Of a DNA stretch of 64,000 nt, positions 33,869-42,099 are shown one piece after another. This stretch comes from Alphaproteobacteria bacterium (lineage in GTDB: Bacteria > Pseudomonadota > Alphaproteobacteria > Micavibrionales > UBA2020). Each line of letters begins with the position of its first letter. The stretch's first letter is position 1. The translations under genes were made by a program, and so were the position numbers. The notes beneath the pieces are model-generated. The model was not told the DNA's origin and searched no databases. It saw only the letters and a list, made by a program, of their open reading frames with translations. Location: assembly GCA_025934695.1 (NCBI GenBank), contig JAICWS010000005.1, forward strand, positions 82,206 through 146,205. Direction: 5' to 3'.

Positions 33869-34090
33869 ATGTCTGAAAAAGAAGACCTGATGAGCTTTGA
33901 CGGCACCGTCACGGAGCTGCTGCCCAACGCCATGTTCCGCGTCAAGCTCGACAACGGCCACGTCATCCTGGGCCACAGCTCGGGCAAAATGCGCAAAAAC
34001 AAGATCCGCATCCTGGAAGGCGACCGCGTCACCGTCGAAATGACGCCCTACGACCTCACCAAAGGGCGCATCACTTTCCGGCATAAGTAG
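33869..34090 (+). CDS. infA: Translation initiation factor IF-1
   Basis: A 73-residue S1-fold protein that binds the ribosomal A-site during initiation. The sequence is canonical: [67 protein letters not shown] lies before its ATG. It starts seven bases after the UPF0262 gene, so it is probably co-transcribed with murA. Confidence 0.98.
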   Translation: MSEKEDLMSFDGTVTELLPNAMFRVKLDNGHVILGHSSGKMRKNKIRILEGDRVTVEMTPYDLTKGRITFRHK

Positions 34091-34121
34091 TGGCTCTGAG
34101 AGAGTCACGAGAATTCAAATT

Positions 34122-34222
34122 CCGTCACCCCCGCGAAGGCGGGGGTCTGGCCCGCCGCGTAGCGGCCTTTATAAATGCGGCATTCGCCGCGGACCGGATG
34201 CCCGCCTTCGCGGGCATGACGG
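34122..34222. repeat. Family A variant, paired palindrome
   Basis: CCGTCACCCCCGCGAAGGCGG and on, and its partner CCCGCCTTCGCGGGCATGACG, between infA and maf. The core is CACCCCCGCG rather than AACCCCGGCG. Confidence 0.75.
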
Positions 34223-34230
34223 GTGGATAG

Positions 34231-34797
34231 ATGGTTTCTCTCATCCTCGCCTCCGCTTCTCCCCGCCGCCTGGAATTGCTCAAACAGGTCGGCATTGTCC
34301 CGGCGAAAGTCGTGCCGGCGGATATCGACGAGACGCACCTCAAGACCGAACTGCCGCACCTCTATGCCAAGCGCATCGCTTCGTCGAAGGCGCTGAAAGT
34401 CCACGACCAGCACAAAGGCGAGATCATCCTCGCTGCCGATACCGTCGTCGGCGTCGGGCGCCGCATATTGCCCAAGACCGAGACCGAAGCCGAGGCGCGC
34501 AAATGCCTGGAACTGATGTCGGGGCGCCGCCACAAAGTCATGACGGCCGTCTCGGTCATCGACGCGAGCGGCAGGCAGAAGACCAAGCTTGTCACTTCTG
34601 TCGTGCAGTTCAAGCGCCTGTCGGAAAGTGAGATCGCCGACTATATCACTTGCGGGGAATGGAAAGGCAAGGCCGGCGGATACGCTATCCAGGGCCGCGC
34701 CGCGCCGCTCATTCCCTTCATCAGCGGGTCCTATTCGAACATCGTGGGCCTGCCGCTGCATGAAACCTGCACGATGCTGAAGGACGCGGGACTGTGA
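34231..34797 (+). CDS. maf: Maf family nucleotide pyrophosphatase
   Basis: A 188-residue Maf protein, which hydrolyses dTTP, UTP or modified nucleotides. The N-terminal signature LILASASPRRLELLKQVGI is intact, as are the ILAADTVVGVGRRILPKTETEAEAR region and the late GEWKGKAGGYAIQGRAAPLIPFISGSYSNIVGLPLHE. The start overlaps no gene; the stop overlaps the GTG start of the RNase gene (GTGA). Such infA-maf-rng linkage is common in alphaproteobacteria. Confidence 0.95.
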   Translation: MVSLILASASPRRLELLKQVGIVPAKVVPADIDETHLKTELPHLYAKRIASSKALKVHDQHKGEIILAADTVVGVGRRILPKTETEAEARKCLELMSGRRHKVMTAVSVIDASGRQKTKLVTSVVQFKRLSESEIADYITCGEWKGKAGGYAIQGRAAPLIPFISGSYSNIVGLPLHETCTMLKDAGL

Positions 34798-35987
34798 GCG
34801 GAATCGAATTGCTTGTCGACGAGGCAGCCGGGCGGCTGCATTGCGCGGTCGTGAAGAAGACCGTGCTGACCGACCTTTACGCGGACCCTATCGACATGAC
34901 CGGCGCCTGGGCATCGCTTTATCTGGGCAAGGTCGCCAAGATCGACACGCGGCTTGATGCTGCCATCATCGATCTCGGGCACGGCCTGCAGGGCCTGCTG
35001 TCGGCCAAGCACGTGCATTTTCCGGGCGGTGACGCGTCGGAAAAACGCACGGGCATCGCGAATGTCCTGAAGCCGGGACAAATGCTGCTCGTCCAGATCA
35101 AGGCCGAGGGCAAGCGCGGCTCGACCAGCGAGAACCACAAGATGCCGCGGCTCACCACCAAGCTTTACGTGCTGGGCCATCATCTTGTCTATTGCCCTTT
35201 CGCCAATCCCGTCACTATGTCGCGCCTGATCGAGCGCACGGATGTCTTGAACATGACGGCGAAACTGAAAGCCAAAGGCGGCTGGATTTTGCAGCCCCAT
35301 GCCGAAAGGGCGGATGTTGATGCTCTTCGGGCCGAGGCCGAAAAGCTGCTCGACGAATGGACCGGCATTCAGGGCGCGGAACAGACCAGCGAAGGCAAGC
35401 CGCGCATCCTGAAAGGCGGCCCAACCGCCCTGCACCGCGCGCTGTTTGATTACGGCGCGGGCGCTTTCGAGCATATCCAGGTCGGCAACCGCAAAATCTT
35501 TAATGCCATGGCGCAATGGTGCGCAAAGTATGATCCTGTCCTCGCGGGTTCGAAGCGCCTGCGGCTTTACAAGCCGGCGAAAGTTGGCCAGGCGCTGCTC
35601 GACGTCGAGGATGTCCTGTCGGAAATCGACATGCTGGACGATAAACGCATTGAACTCAATTCTGGCGGTTCGATCATCATCGAGACGACGCAGGCGCTGA
35701 CCGTCATCGACGTCAACCAGGGATCGGCCGACAGCATCTTCCGCGCCAACGAAGACGCCGCGAAGGAATGCGCGCGGCAGATCAGGCTGCGGAACCTGAG
35801 CGGCGCCATCCTCATCGACTTCATCGGCATGGAAGAGCGCAGCCAGCGCGCGAAGATCGTCGACATCCTTGAAACCGCTTTCTCCAACGACCCTGGCAAC
35901 GCGCAGGTCCACGGCTTCACGCGCCTCGGCATCATCGAGATCACGCGCAAGCGCCGGACGGCGGCTTATGCGGAAAAATTAAAATAG
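34794..35987 (+). CDS. rng: Ribonuclease E/G family protein, short form
   Basis: A 397-residue endoribonuclease of the RNase E/G family. An S1-type region lies at about residues 38-110 (GAWASLYLGKVAKIDTRLDAAIIDLGHGLQGLL). The catalytic core has TQALTVIDVNQGSADSIFR and LSGAILIDFIGMEERSQR, with the metal-binding Asp residues. The protein stops soon after RLGIIEITRKRRTA and lacks the Cys-x-x-Cys zinc link and small domain that follow in E. coli RNase G, as is usual for this short alphaproteobacterial type. Start codon is GTG, overlapping maf by four bases. Confidence 0.92.
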   Translation: MSGIELLVDEAAGRLHCAVVKKTVLTDLYADPIDMTGAWASLYLGKVAKIDTRLDAAIIDLGHGLQGLLSAKHVHFPGGDASEKRTGIANVLKPGQMLLVQIKAEGKRGSTSENHKMPRLTTKLYVLGHHLVYCPFANPVTMSRLIERTDVLNMTAKLKAKGGWILQPHAERADVDALRAEAEKLLDEWTGIQGAEQTSEGKPRILKGGPTALHRALFDYGAGAFEHIQVGNRKIFNAMAQWCAKYDPVLAGSKRLRLYKPAKVGQALLDVEDVLSEIDMLDDKRIELNSGGSIIIETTQALTVIDVNQGSADSIFRANEDAAKECARQIRLRNLSGAILIDFIGMEERSQRAKIVDILETAFSNDPGNAQVHGFTRLGIIEITRKRRTAAYAEKLK

Positions 35988-35988
35988 T

Positions 35989-36113
35989 AGAGCAACCCCG
36001 GCGAAAGCCGGGGTCTAGACTCTATCCATTTAAAATGGCGGCTCCGTTCTTTTGACGGAGCCGCCATTTCTTACTGAAACATGCGAGACCCCGGCTTTCG
36101 CCGGGGTTGCTCT
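35989..36113. repeat. Family A paired palindrome enclosing a terminator
   Basis: Arms AGAGCAACCCCGGCGAAAGC and the near-complement ending CGGGGTTGCTCT, with a perfect terminator hairpin (36033-36069) in the spacer, between the convergent rng and yceI-like genes. Confidence 0.88.
36033..36069. terminator. Rho-independent terminator, convergent ends
   Basis: Stem AAATGGCGGCTCCGT / ACGGAGCCGCCATTT, 15 perfect pairs, with loop TCTTTTG. Serves rng and, in the other direction, the YceI gene. Confidence 0.88.
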
Positions 36114-36118
36114 GTGGA

Positions 36119-36700
36119 TTACATCGCCTGCGCTTCGGATTCGATGTCGATCTTCACGTCGTCGGCCACGTCGGGCACGTACTTCACGACGCCGAAGTCG
36201 GAGCGCTTGATGGTGGCGGACGCGGTGAAGCCGACGGCCTTTTTCTTGGTCATCGGGTGATCGCCTTCCTTGTTCAGCTTCACGTCCAGCGTCACGGGCT
36301 TGGTCACGCCGTGCAGGGTCAGGTCGCCGGTGACTTTGGCGGTGTCCTTGCCGGTGACTTCAATCTTGGTGCTCTTGAAGGTCGCGGTCGGGAATTTCTC
36401 GGCGTCGAGGAAATCCGCGCTCTTGATGTGCTCGTCGAATTTCGGGTTGCCGGTGACGAGGCTGGTCGTGTCGATCGTCACGTCGACCGCACTCTTGGCC
36501 GGGTCCTGCTCGTCCAGCGTCAGCGTGCCTTCCTTGATACCGAAATGGCCCGAAGGAGACGAGAAGCCGAAATGGTTGTCGTGGAACAGGATGTTCGTAT
36601 GGTTCGGATCGAACGAGAATTTATCCGAGGCCATTGCGGCGGCGGACAGCGAAACCGACAGCATGGCTGCGGCGACGGTAGCGAAAAGAACGCGTTTCAT
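36119..36700 (-). CDS. YceI family periplasmic lipid-binding protein
   Basis: A 193-residue secreted YceI-family protein; members form a lipocalin-like barrel and bind polyisoprenoids such as ubiquinone precursors. The signal peptide is MKRVLFATVAAAMLSVSLSAAAMA. The mature domain begins FSFDPNHTNILFHDNHFGFSSPSGHF, followed by VDVTIDTTSLVTGNPKFDEHIKSADFLDAEKFPTATFKST, and VTGDLTLHGVTKPVTLDVKLN. It is monocistronic; the start is followed upstream by AGTACCC. Function likely in envelope lipid handling. Confidence 0.95.
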   Translation of the reverse strand: MKRVLFATVAAAMLSVSLSAAAMASDKFSFDPNHTNILFHDNHFGFSSPSGHFGIKEGTLTLDEQDPAKSAVDVTIDTTSLVTGNPKFDEHIKSADFLDAEKFPTATFKSTKIEVTGKDTAKVTGDLTLHGVTKPVTLDVKLNKEGDHPMTKKKAVGFTASATIKRSDFGVVKYVPDVADDVKIDIESEAQAM

Positions 36701-36801
36701 TGGGTACTCCGGTAAAAGTTAAAATTCTGAACGGGCCGGACAGAAGGCCCTGCTCCATATGATAGTGCGAAAATCCGGCTTGGGTAGAGGTGAATTCAAA
36801 C

Positions 36802-37614
36802 TCAGCCGGCTGCGGCCTTCGCCTGGGCGGCTTTCGAGTTTTCGTAAGCAATCCGTATGCCTTGCGAAACCAGGTCCGGAAGGATGGCGTCGAAAATCTT
36901 CTGGTCCTTGAACAGCTGCGAAAAGCCGCCGGTGCCAATGGTTACCACTTCCTCACTGGGGAACAGTTCCTTCTTGTACCCCGCCACGATCTCGCGCATC
37001 GCACCGAGGTGGCCGTAATAGAGGCCGCGCTGGATGCACTCGCGCGTCGACTGGCCGAGATAAGTTTCCGGCGCCTCGATGTCGACTTCCATGAGCTTGG
37101 CCGTGTTCGACTTCAGCGCCTCCATCGACAGACGCATGCCCGGCATGATGACGCCGCCGAGGAAATCCGACTTCTTGGTGACCGCGACCAGCGTCGTGGC
37201 CGTGCCGAGGTCGGCGATGATGCAGTTCCTGGCCGGGAAAGCCTCGACCGCGCCGATGGCGCCGGCGATAAGGTCCGCGCCCACTTCGGCCGGGTTCTTA
37301 TACTTGATGTTGATGCCGGTCTTGACGCCCGCCTGCAGCACGAAATATTCGGCATGGGCGAAATAGCTGGCGAAAGCATGGCGAATGGTGAAATTCGCGC
37401 CCGGAACCACCGAACACAGCGCGGTCACCTTGACGTTTTTATAATCGACGCCGTTCGTCTCGAGAATGCCGCGCAGGAAAATTCCGAACTGGTCGGCCGT
37501 GCCGATCTGGTGCGTCGCATACCTGAACCGCAGCGTCAGCTTCTTGCCGTCAAACAGCGCGCCGACGATATGGGTGTTTCCGACGTCGAGACATAAGAGC
37601 ATTTTATTCTCCAT
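36802..37614 (-). CDS. coaX: Type III pantothenate kinase
   Basis: Phosphorylates pantothenate, first step to CoA, and is not feedback-inhibited by CoA as CoaA is. The product is 270 residues. The motifs are MLLCLDVGNTHIVGALFDG with the ASKHA phosphate-binding Asp-x-Gly-Asn-Thr, NGVDYKNVKVTALCSVVPGAN, GINIKYKNPAEVGADLIAGAIGAVE, IIADLGTATTLVAV, and GGVIMPGMRLSMEAL. GGAG lies eight bases before the ATG. Next to panC, panB and a panG-like gene it completes a pantothenate-CoA region. Confidence 0.96.
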   Translation of the reverse strand: MENKMLLCLDVGNTHIVGALFDGKKLTLRFRYATHQIGTADQFGIFLRGILETNGVDYKNVKVTALCSVVPGANFTIRHAFASYFAHAEYFVLQAGVKTGINIKYKNPAEVGADLIAGAIGAVEAFPARNCIIADLGTATTLVAVTKKSDFLGGVIMPGMRLSMEALKSNTAKLMEVDIEAPETYLGQSTRECIQRGLYYGHLGAMREIVAGYKKELFPSEEVVTIGTGGFSQLFKDQKIFDAILPDLVSQGIRIAYENSKAAQAKAAAG

Positions 37615-37621
37615 TCTTGTT

Positions 37622-37730
37622 CCCTCTCCCGCGATAGCGGGAGAGGGTTAGGGTGAGGGGCTTAGCGCTGCTGAAGTTGAATACGGTTAAGCCCCTCATC
37701 CCCCGCCTTCTCCGCTATCGCGGGAGAAGG
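37622..37730. repeat. Family C paired palindrome
   Basis: CCCTCTCCCGCGATAGCGGG and the matching right arm (37707-37730), with GGTGAGGGGCTTA / TTAAGCCCCTCA pairing inside. It lies between panC and coaX. The same unit is in the composite at 5735-5982. Confidence 0.8.
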
Positions 37731-37776
37731 AGTCAGGGCATGCTTTTTGTAGCGTACTATCTCAAGCGCAAACTAT

Positions 37777-38562
37777 TCAAGCCGCTTTGTCGCTTTTCTT
37801 CACTTCCGACAGCGGCACATTGTCGATCAGGCGCACGTCGCCGAGCCAGGCGGCGGCGAGGCGGCGGCCCCAGCGGGTGGCGACGTATTCGGGCTTAAAG
37901 CCGGCTTCGGCGAGCTTTTTCATGACTTCCTCGTCCGAATGGCCGCTTTTGAGCAGGCGCGAGATTTCGGTGGCCTTGTTCAGCTGTTCCGGCGACAGGC
38001 GCCCGTTGCGTGAGCTTAAGGCGAGGCCGCTCTCGGCCCGCACGGTCGGCACGGGAACGATCTCGGTAGGGATAAAGAAAGCATCGACCATCTTTTTGAC
38101 CAGCGTCAGCTGCTGGAAATCTTTCTCGCCGAAATAGGCCTTGTCCGCCTGCGCGATGTTCAGGAGCTTCAAAACGACGGTGAGCATGCCCTGGAAATGG
38201 CCGGGGCGGAATTCGCCCTCCAGCTCCTTCGAAATGACCGTTTCCGAGACCTGCATTTCGTAGTTATCCGGGTACATCGCCTTTTCATCGGGATTGATGA
38301 CGTAATCGACCCCCGCCTCGTCGAGCAGCTTGCAATCCGTCTCGAAGGTGCGCGCGTATTTCTCGTAGTCGGCACGCTGATTGAACTGCGTCGGGTTCAC
38401 GAAGATGCTGACCACGACATGGTCGCACTCTTTTCTTGCCCTTTTGCAAAGTTCGATATGGCCTTCGTGGAGGTTGCCCATCGTCGGCACGAGGCCGACG
38501 GTACCTTTAAGACCGGTGCGAAGCTTTTGCCATTTTTTTGGATCCGAAACTATGGTCGGCAT
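37777..38562 (-). CDS. panC: Pantothenate synthetase
   Basis: Joins pantoate and beta-alanine with ATP. It is 261 residues. The motifs are VGLVPTMGNLHEGHIELCKRAR (HIGH-like nucleotide site), SIFVNPTQFN, YPDNYEMQV, GHFQGMLTVVLKLLNIAQADKAYFGEKDFQQL, and ALSSRNGRLSPEQ. Its start overlaps the end of panB by 56 bases in another frame. A start further in would lose the VPTMG motif, so the overlap is real. The last 15 residues are unusually polar. Confidence 0.96.
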   Translation of the reverse strand: MPTIVSDPKKWQKLRTGLKGTVGLVPTMGNLHEGHIELCKRARKECDHVVVSIFVNPTQFNQRADYEKYARTFETDCKLLDEAGVDYVINPDEKAMYPDNYEMQVSETVISKELEGEFRPGHFQGMLTVVLKLLNIAQADKAYFGEKDFQQLTLVKKMVDAFFIPTEIVPVPTVRAESGLALSSRNGRLSPEQLNKATEISRLLKSGHSDEEVMKKLAEAGFKPEYVATRWGRRLAAAWLGDVRLIDNVPLSEVKKSDKAA

Positions 38563-39331
38563 CGGGGAATGCTCCTCTTCTCACTTCTTCGTTGTACTCC
38601 TCGATCGCCTCGACGAAGAGCTCGGCGCCGTTCAGGTAGCGCTTGACGAACTTCGGCTTGAATTCGGTGTTGAGGCCGAGGAGATCCTGGAACACCAGCA
38701 CCTGCCCGTCCGTATCCGGACCGGCGCCGATGCCGATGGTCGCGATTTTCAATTCCCGGGTGATCGTGGCGGCAAGCTCCGACGGCACGCATTCGAGCAC
38801 GAGGGCGAAACAGCCCGCTTCCTGCAGCGCGAGAGCTTCTTCAATAAGGCGTCTTGCGCTCTCATCCGTCTTGCCCTGCACGTGATAGCCGCCCAGCAGG
38901 TGCACGAACTGCGGCGTGAGGCCGAGGTGGCCCATCACCGGCACGCCGGAATCCGCCAAATGCTGGATGAAACCGGTATTGCCCGATGCGCCTTCGAGCT
39001 TGATCGCATGCGCGCCCGCCTGCATCAGCGCCTGCACGGCGTTCATGTTCTCGGTGAGAGATTTCCGGTATGACAGGAACGGCAGGTCGCCAACGATGAA
39101 CTTGCTTTTGGCGCCGCGCGCGACGGCCGCCGTGTGCATGGCCATGACGTCGATGGTCGCCTGCACGGTCGTTGGGTGCCCATGCATCGTCATAGACAGG
39201 CTGTCGCCCACGAGGATCGTGTCGACCGAGGTCTTGTCGCAGATCAGCGCGCTCGTGTAGTCATAGCAGGTGACCATGGTGATTTTTTCGCCGGCGGCTT
39301 TCTTTTTATTAAAATCGAAAATGTTGATCAT
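38507..39331 (-). CDS. panB: 3-Methyl-2-oxobutanoate hydroxymethyltransferase
   Basis: Adds a hydroxymethyl group from methylene-tetrahydrofolate to 2-oxoisovalerate, giving ketopantoate. The product is 274 residues. The motifs are ITMVTCYDYTSALICDKTSVDTILVGDSLSMTMHGH, VGDLPFLSYRK, AHAIKLEGA, MGHLGLTPQFVHLLGGYHVQGK, and GIGAGPDTDGQVLVFQDLLGLN. The gene overlaps the upstream panG-like gene by four bases (ATGA) and panC by 56. The C-terminal tail (SFGSKKMAKASHRS) is encoded within the panC overlap. Confidence 0.96.
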   Translation of the reverse strand: MINIFDFNKKKAAGEKITMVTCYDYTSALICDKTSVDTILVGDSLSMTMHGHPTTVQATIDVMAMHTAAVARGAKSKFIVGDLPFLSYRKSLTENMNAVQALMQAGAHAIKLEGASGNTGFIQHLADSGVPVMGHLGLTPQFVHLLGGYHVQGKTDESARRLIEEALALQEAGCFALVLECVPSELAATITRELKIATIGIGAGPDTDGQVLVFQDLLGLNTEFKPKFVKRYLNGAELFVEAIEEYNEEVRRGAFPDADHSFGSKKMAKASHRS

Positions 39332-40320
39332 GATGCTTTCCTCTCCCTGACCCTTTTCTGGGGTTGTTGTTTTATTGACGGGTAAGCCTCGACAAAGGCT
39401 TCATAGATTTTCTGGAACGGGTCGCCGCCAAGCGCCCCGATGTTGACATCGATCGTCTTGGCGTCGCCGCGCGCGAGCGGGCCGGTCAGCGCGCCCTTGT
39501 AATTGGTCAGCAGGTTCTCCGTCTGCTGGCGCAGGTACATGTCGGCGGTGTGCGGCGGAATATCGAATTCCTCGCCCAGCGAGTCGAACAGCTTCTGCCA
39601 CAGGATGCAGGAGAAATTCCCCGCCATGACGCAGAGCGCATGGTATTTCGCCTTCTGTTTTTCCGACAGGCGCACGTTGGGATTATGCAGCCCCGGCAGG
39701 AGGTCGCTGAACAGCGGCGCCTTTTCATCCACCACGAAGGGGATGGCGAGGTATTTTTCAAGCGTGTAAAGCTCCGGGCCGAAGGTCATCAGCGGATGCG
39801 CGCCATAAGCCTTGCGCGTGACCAGGCTGCCCGAGAAATGGATTTTGATGTTCTTGCGCAGGCCCTTCTTGAGCACGTCCATCTTTTCCGACAGTTTGCG
39901 CAGGCCAAGCGCGCCCGCGCCCGGCAGCGCGTCGATGGCCTTCGAGACATGGGCGATGGGTTTCAGGTTCTGGCGCTTGTCGCCGTGATGCTCGATGAAG
40001 AATTTCATCGCGCCCTGCATTTCGCGGACGGTCTGGAGCGACAAATTCGCCTGCATTCCGGCGAAGCCGGCGTTCAGCGCCTTCACGTGCTCGCACACAG
40101 CTACGTCGGTCAGATGCGCGTCGATGAAGGGCTCGATCGCATCGTCCTTGATCGCGAGCAGGATATGGCTCGACCCGGTTGCGAGTTCAACGAGGCGCGC
40201 CACCGGCTGGGAGCGATCCCACTGGGCGACGGATTTGACCTTGAGAAGGGAAAAATAATGGGCGAGATGCCGCGCAAGGCGGCCATTGCCGATGATCAGA
40301 TATTTCGGTACTTGTCTCAT
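39328..40320 (-). CDS. Rossmann/DUF2520 protein, possible ketopantoate reductase PanG
   Basis: A 330-residue protein with an N-terminal Rossmann fold (KYLIIGNGRLARHLAHYFSLL, an NAD(P) GxGxxA-like site) and a C-terminal helical DUF2520-type domain (LSEKQKAKYHALCVMAGNFSCILWQKLFDSL and DIPPHTADMYLRQQTENLLTNYKGALTGPLARGD). From memory, PanG ketopantoate reductases belong to this class and sit in panB/panC operons. The gene order here, panG-like, panB, panC, supplies the missing step between PanB and PanC, so that role is likely. I start at MRQVPKYL; a longer reading to 40392 has no ribosome site. Confidence 0.8.
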   Translation of the reverse strand: MRQVPKYLIIGNGRLARHLAHYFSLLKVKSVAQWDRSQPVARLVELATGSSHILLAIKDDAIEPFIDAHLTDVAVCEHVKALNAGFAGMQANLSLQTVREMQGAMKFFIEHHGDKRQNLKPIAHVSKAIDALPGAGALGLRKLSEKMDVLKKGLRKNIKIHFSGSLVTRKAYGAHPLMTFGPELYTLEKYLAIPFVVDEKAPLFSDLLPGLHNPNVRLSEKQKAKYHALCVMAGNFSCILWQKLFDSLGEEFDIPPHTADMYLRQQTENLLTNYKGALTGPLARGDAKTIDVNIGALGGDPFQKIYEAFVEAYPSIKQQPQKRVRERKAS

Positions 40321-40475
40321 TCGATCAAGCCCATATTTGCGATACCAAGTTCCAGGTCGTGCCCCTCGTTCCACGATGGGGCCTGAATTCATTATACATT
40401 ATCGTGCTGCACCGCGTCAAAGCAAGACGATTCTGCGGCCAAAAAACCTTTGAAAACGAAGGGGTTAAAAAGAAG

Positions 40476-40504
40476 TGGACATAAGCCTGAAAGATAGTTT
40501 ATAA
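40476..40504 (+). promoter_or_regulatory. Promoter of tRNA-Phe
   Basis: TGGACA, 17 bases, TTATAA, about 30 bases before the tRNA. The same hexamers and spacing precede tRNA-Val. Confidence 0.75.
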
Positions 40505-40533
40505 ACTTTTCTGCTGTAAGATCACGGCAACAA

Positions 40534-40609
40534 GCCCGGATAGCTCAGTTGGTAGAGCATGCGACTGAAAATCGCAGTGTCGCTGGTTCAAATCCGGCTC
40601 CGGGCACCA
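40534..40609 (+). tRNA. tRNA-Phe (anticodon GAA)
   Basis: 76 bases: acceptor GCCCGGA / TCCGGGC, D-arm TAGCTCAGTTGGTAGAGC, anticodon stem GCGAC / ATCGC with loop containing GAA, T-arm CTGG-TTCAAAT-CCGG, discriminator A and encoded CCA. T-rich sequence follows as a probable end. Confidence 0.97.
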
Positions 40610-40634
40610 TTTCTCCCCTTCCGCTCTATATTTT

Positions 40635-41777
40635 TTACTTTTTTTGTAAGACCTTGTGGGCGCGCAGCTTTTCTTCAATGCGATTTGGAAGTTCTGTGAG
40701 GCGCGGCACAATTCTCTCTTTTAGCGGCAAATTCTGGCTGATTAAAAGGTGGGAAAATGCTTTATCGCCGCGCCACAAATCTGTGTAGGGGATATACATG
40801 GCGTGCATCATATCGACATAATCCGAATCTTTCATTGGCTCATCAGGATTAGCCTTGGCATTTATATAAGCGGCTTGAATGTCGAAAAAGTTCTCCGGCA
40901 TCTGCGACAAAAGGCTTTGGTTTTTGATTAAGCTTCGCAGCCAGGCAGGAGTTACAGGCAGCAAATTGGGAATATCCTTTTTCATTTTTCTTAAATTGTC
41001 ACGTAGCGCGTGGTGTACGCCAAGATTCCGGGCTTCGGATTCGACCGCATTGATATTTTGGCGATGCTTCGCAGCCATGGATACCTGATCTCGAAGCGAC
41101 TTTATTCCCTGCCGAACCTTATCACCCCAGCCATGAAGGCTGTCGTATAAAAAATTTCCTTTGCTCGCATATTCAAACCATGCCGTAAAAAACAATTCAA
41201 TATCACGAAAGGTCGTTAGGATTTCTGTGACTATCTCTTCTCGACTAATCTCTCCGGCAAGATATCGCACATACATATTCTCATCCCGAAATCGCCTCGA
41301 CACAGGAATATGTTGCGTGTCCATCTTCATTCGATGCGATAATGCTGCCATGTTACTTCTTAAATAATCACGCGGACGAAAGGTTTTTTTAAGAGCGCGA
41401 CGATGATGTCGATTTTTTCCATGTGTTTCAGCATATTCCGCCCTGAATTTATCTTCGGTTTCGTCGAAATTGAACAGTTCGCCAACGTCAGGATGCCAGT
41501 CGCCTTCCGTATTAAAAGCATCATCCCCGAAGCGATCGAAAAAGCGAAACGCATTTCGATTACAGAGCCGCTTAATGAATTTGGCACGAGCGAGGCGGTC
41601 TTCCCGATATTTCGGGTCAAAATCCTGAAGGAATTCCGCAACAATCTGATATGAGAAGCCGATTTGAATCCGTCCGGCATCGACAGCGTCTACGAGGTAG
41701 GTATAAATCTCCTCGTTCTCCGGTGTGCGGTTCTTATAGAGTTTGGCATAGTCGGATGTATCTAAGTACACGCGCAT
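40635..41777 (-). CDS. PIN-like domain protein, unknown function
   Basis: A 380-residue protein I do not firmly recognise. The start MRVYLDTSDYAKLYK has the acidic first strand of PIN-type nucleases, and the late SDYVDMMHAMYIPYTDLWRGDKAFSHLL resembles the C-terminal acid motif of that fold, where the third and fourth Asp lie. A long basic, helical middle (about residues 60-300: RHHRRALKKTFRPRDYLRSN) is inserted. The gene is clearly AT-richer than its neighbours and lies just beyond tRNA-Phe, convergent with it, which suggests transfer. GGGA nine bases before ATG 41777 decides the start. A role as an RNase or defence factor is conjecture. Confidence 0.7.
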   Translation of the reverse strand: MRVYLDTSDYAKLYKNRTPENEEIYTYLVDAVDAGRIQIGFSYQIVAEFLQDFDPKYREDRLARAKFIKRLCNRNAFRFFDRFGDDAFNTEGDWHPDVGELFNFDETEDKFRAEYAETHGKNRHHRRALKKTFRPRDYLRSNMAALSHRMKMDTQHIPVSRRFRDENMYVRYLAGEISREEIVTEILTTFRDIELFFTAWFEYASKGNFLYDSLHGWGDKVRQGIKSLRDQVSMAAKHRQNINAVESEARNLGVHHALRDNLRKMKKDIPNLLPVTPAWLRSLIKNQSLLSQMPENFFDIQAAYINAKANPDEPMKDSDYVDMMHAMYIPYTDLWRGDKAFSHLLISQNLPLKERIVPRLTELPNRIEEKLRAHKVLQKK

Positions 41778-42099
41778 GAGCATGGTTCCCAATTGTGACT
41801 GTTCATCATTATTTTGGCACAGCTAACAAAATTCGAAACCAATACGTCCGATTGAAGATATTTGCATAATAATTTGATTTCGGGAGGAATTTTAATAACT
41901 TGTAAAATAAAAGGATACTGACGGAAAAATGGAAGGAGTTTAAAATTCACAATCTACCCTTTCTGTCCACATCTTCTACCCCAATCTTTTATCGAAGCGC
42001 GCCCTTTGAATCGCAGCCTATGGCAAATGCGTATCGCGGGCGTTTTTTAAGGGTTTGGTGCTAAAATCAGAACATTCCTTCGGGGGGAATACGCAAGAC
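41778..42099. other. AT-rich gap between the PIN-like gene and the response regulator
   Basis: Contains scattered AT-rich sequence and, near 42034-42051, a run CGCGGGCGTTTTTT that could end a transcript. I found no gene longer than a few codons, no tRNA-Phe duplicate and no clear promoter apart from a weak TAAAAT at 42062-42067. Confidence 0.4.

Noticed and set aside
41778..42099. Integration end (att) repeat of tRNA-Phe
   Set aside because: Only eight bases (AATCGCAG) match the tRNA, which is not significant.
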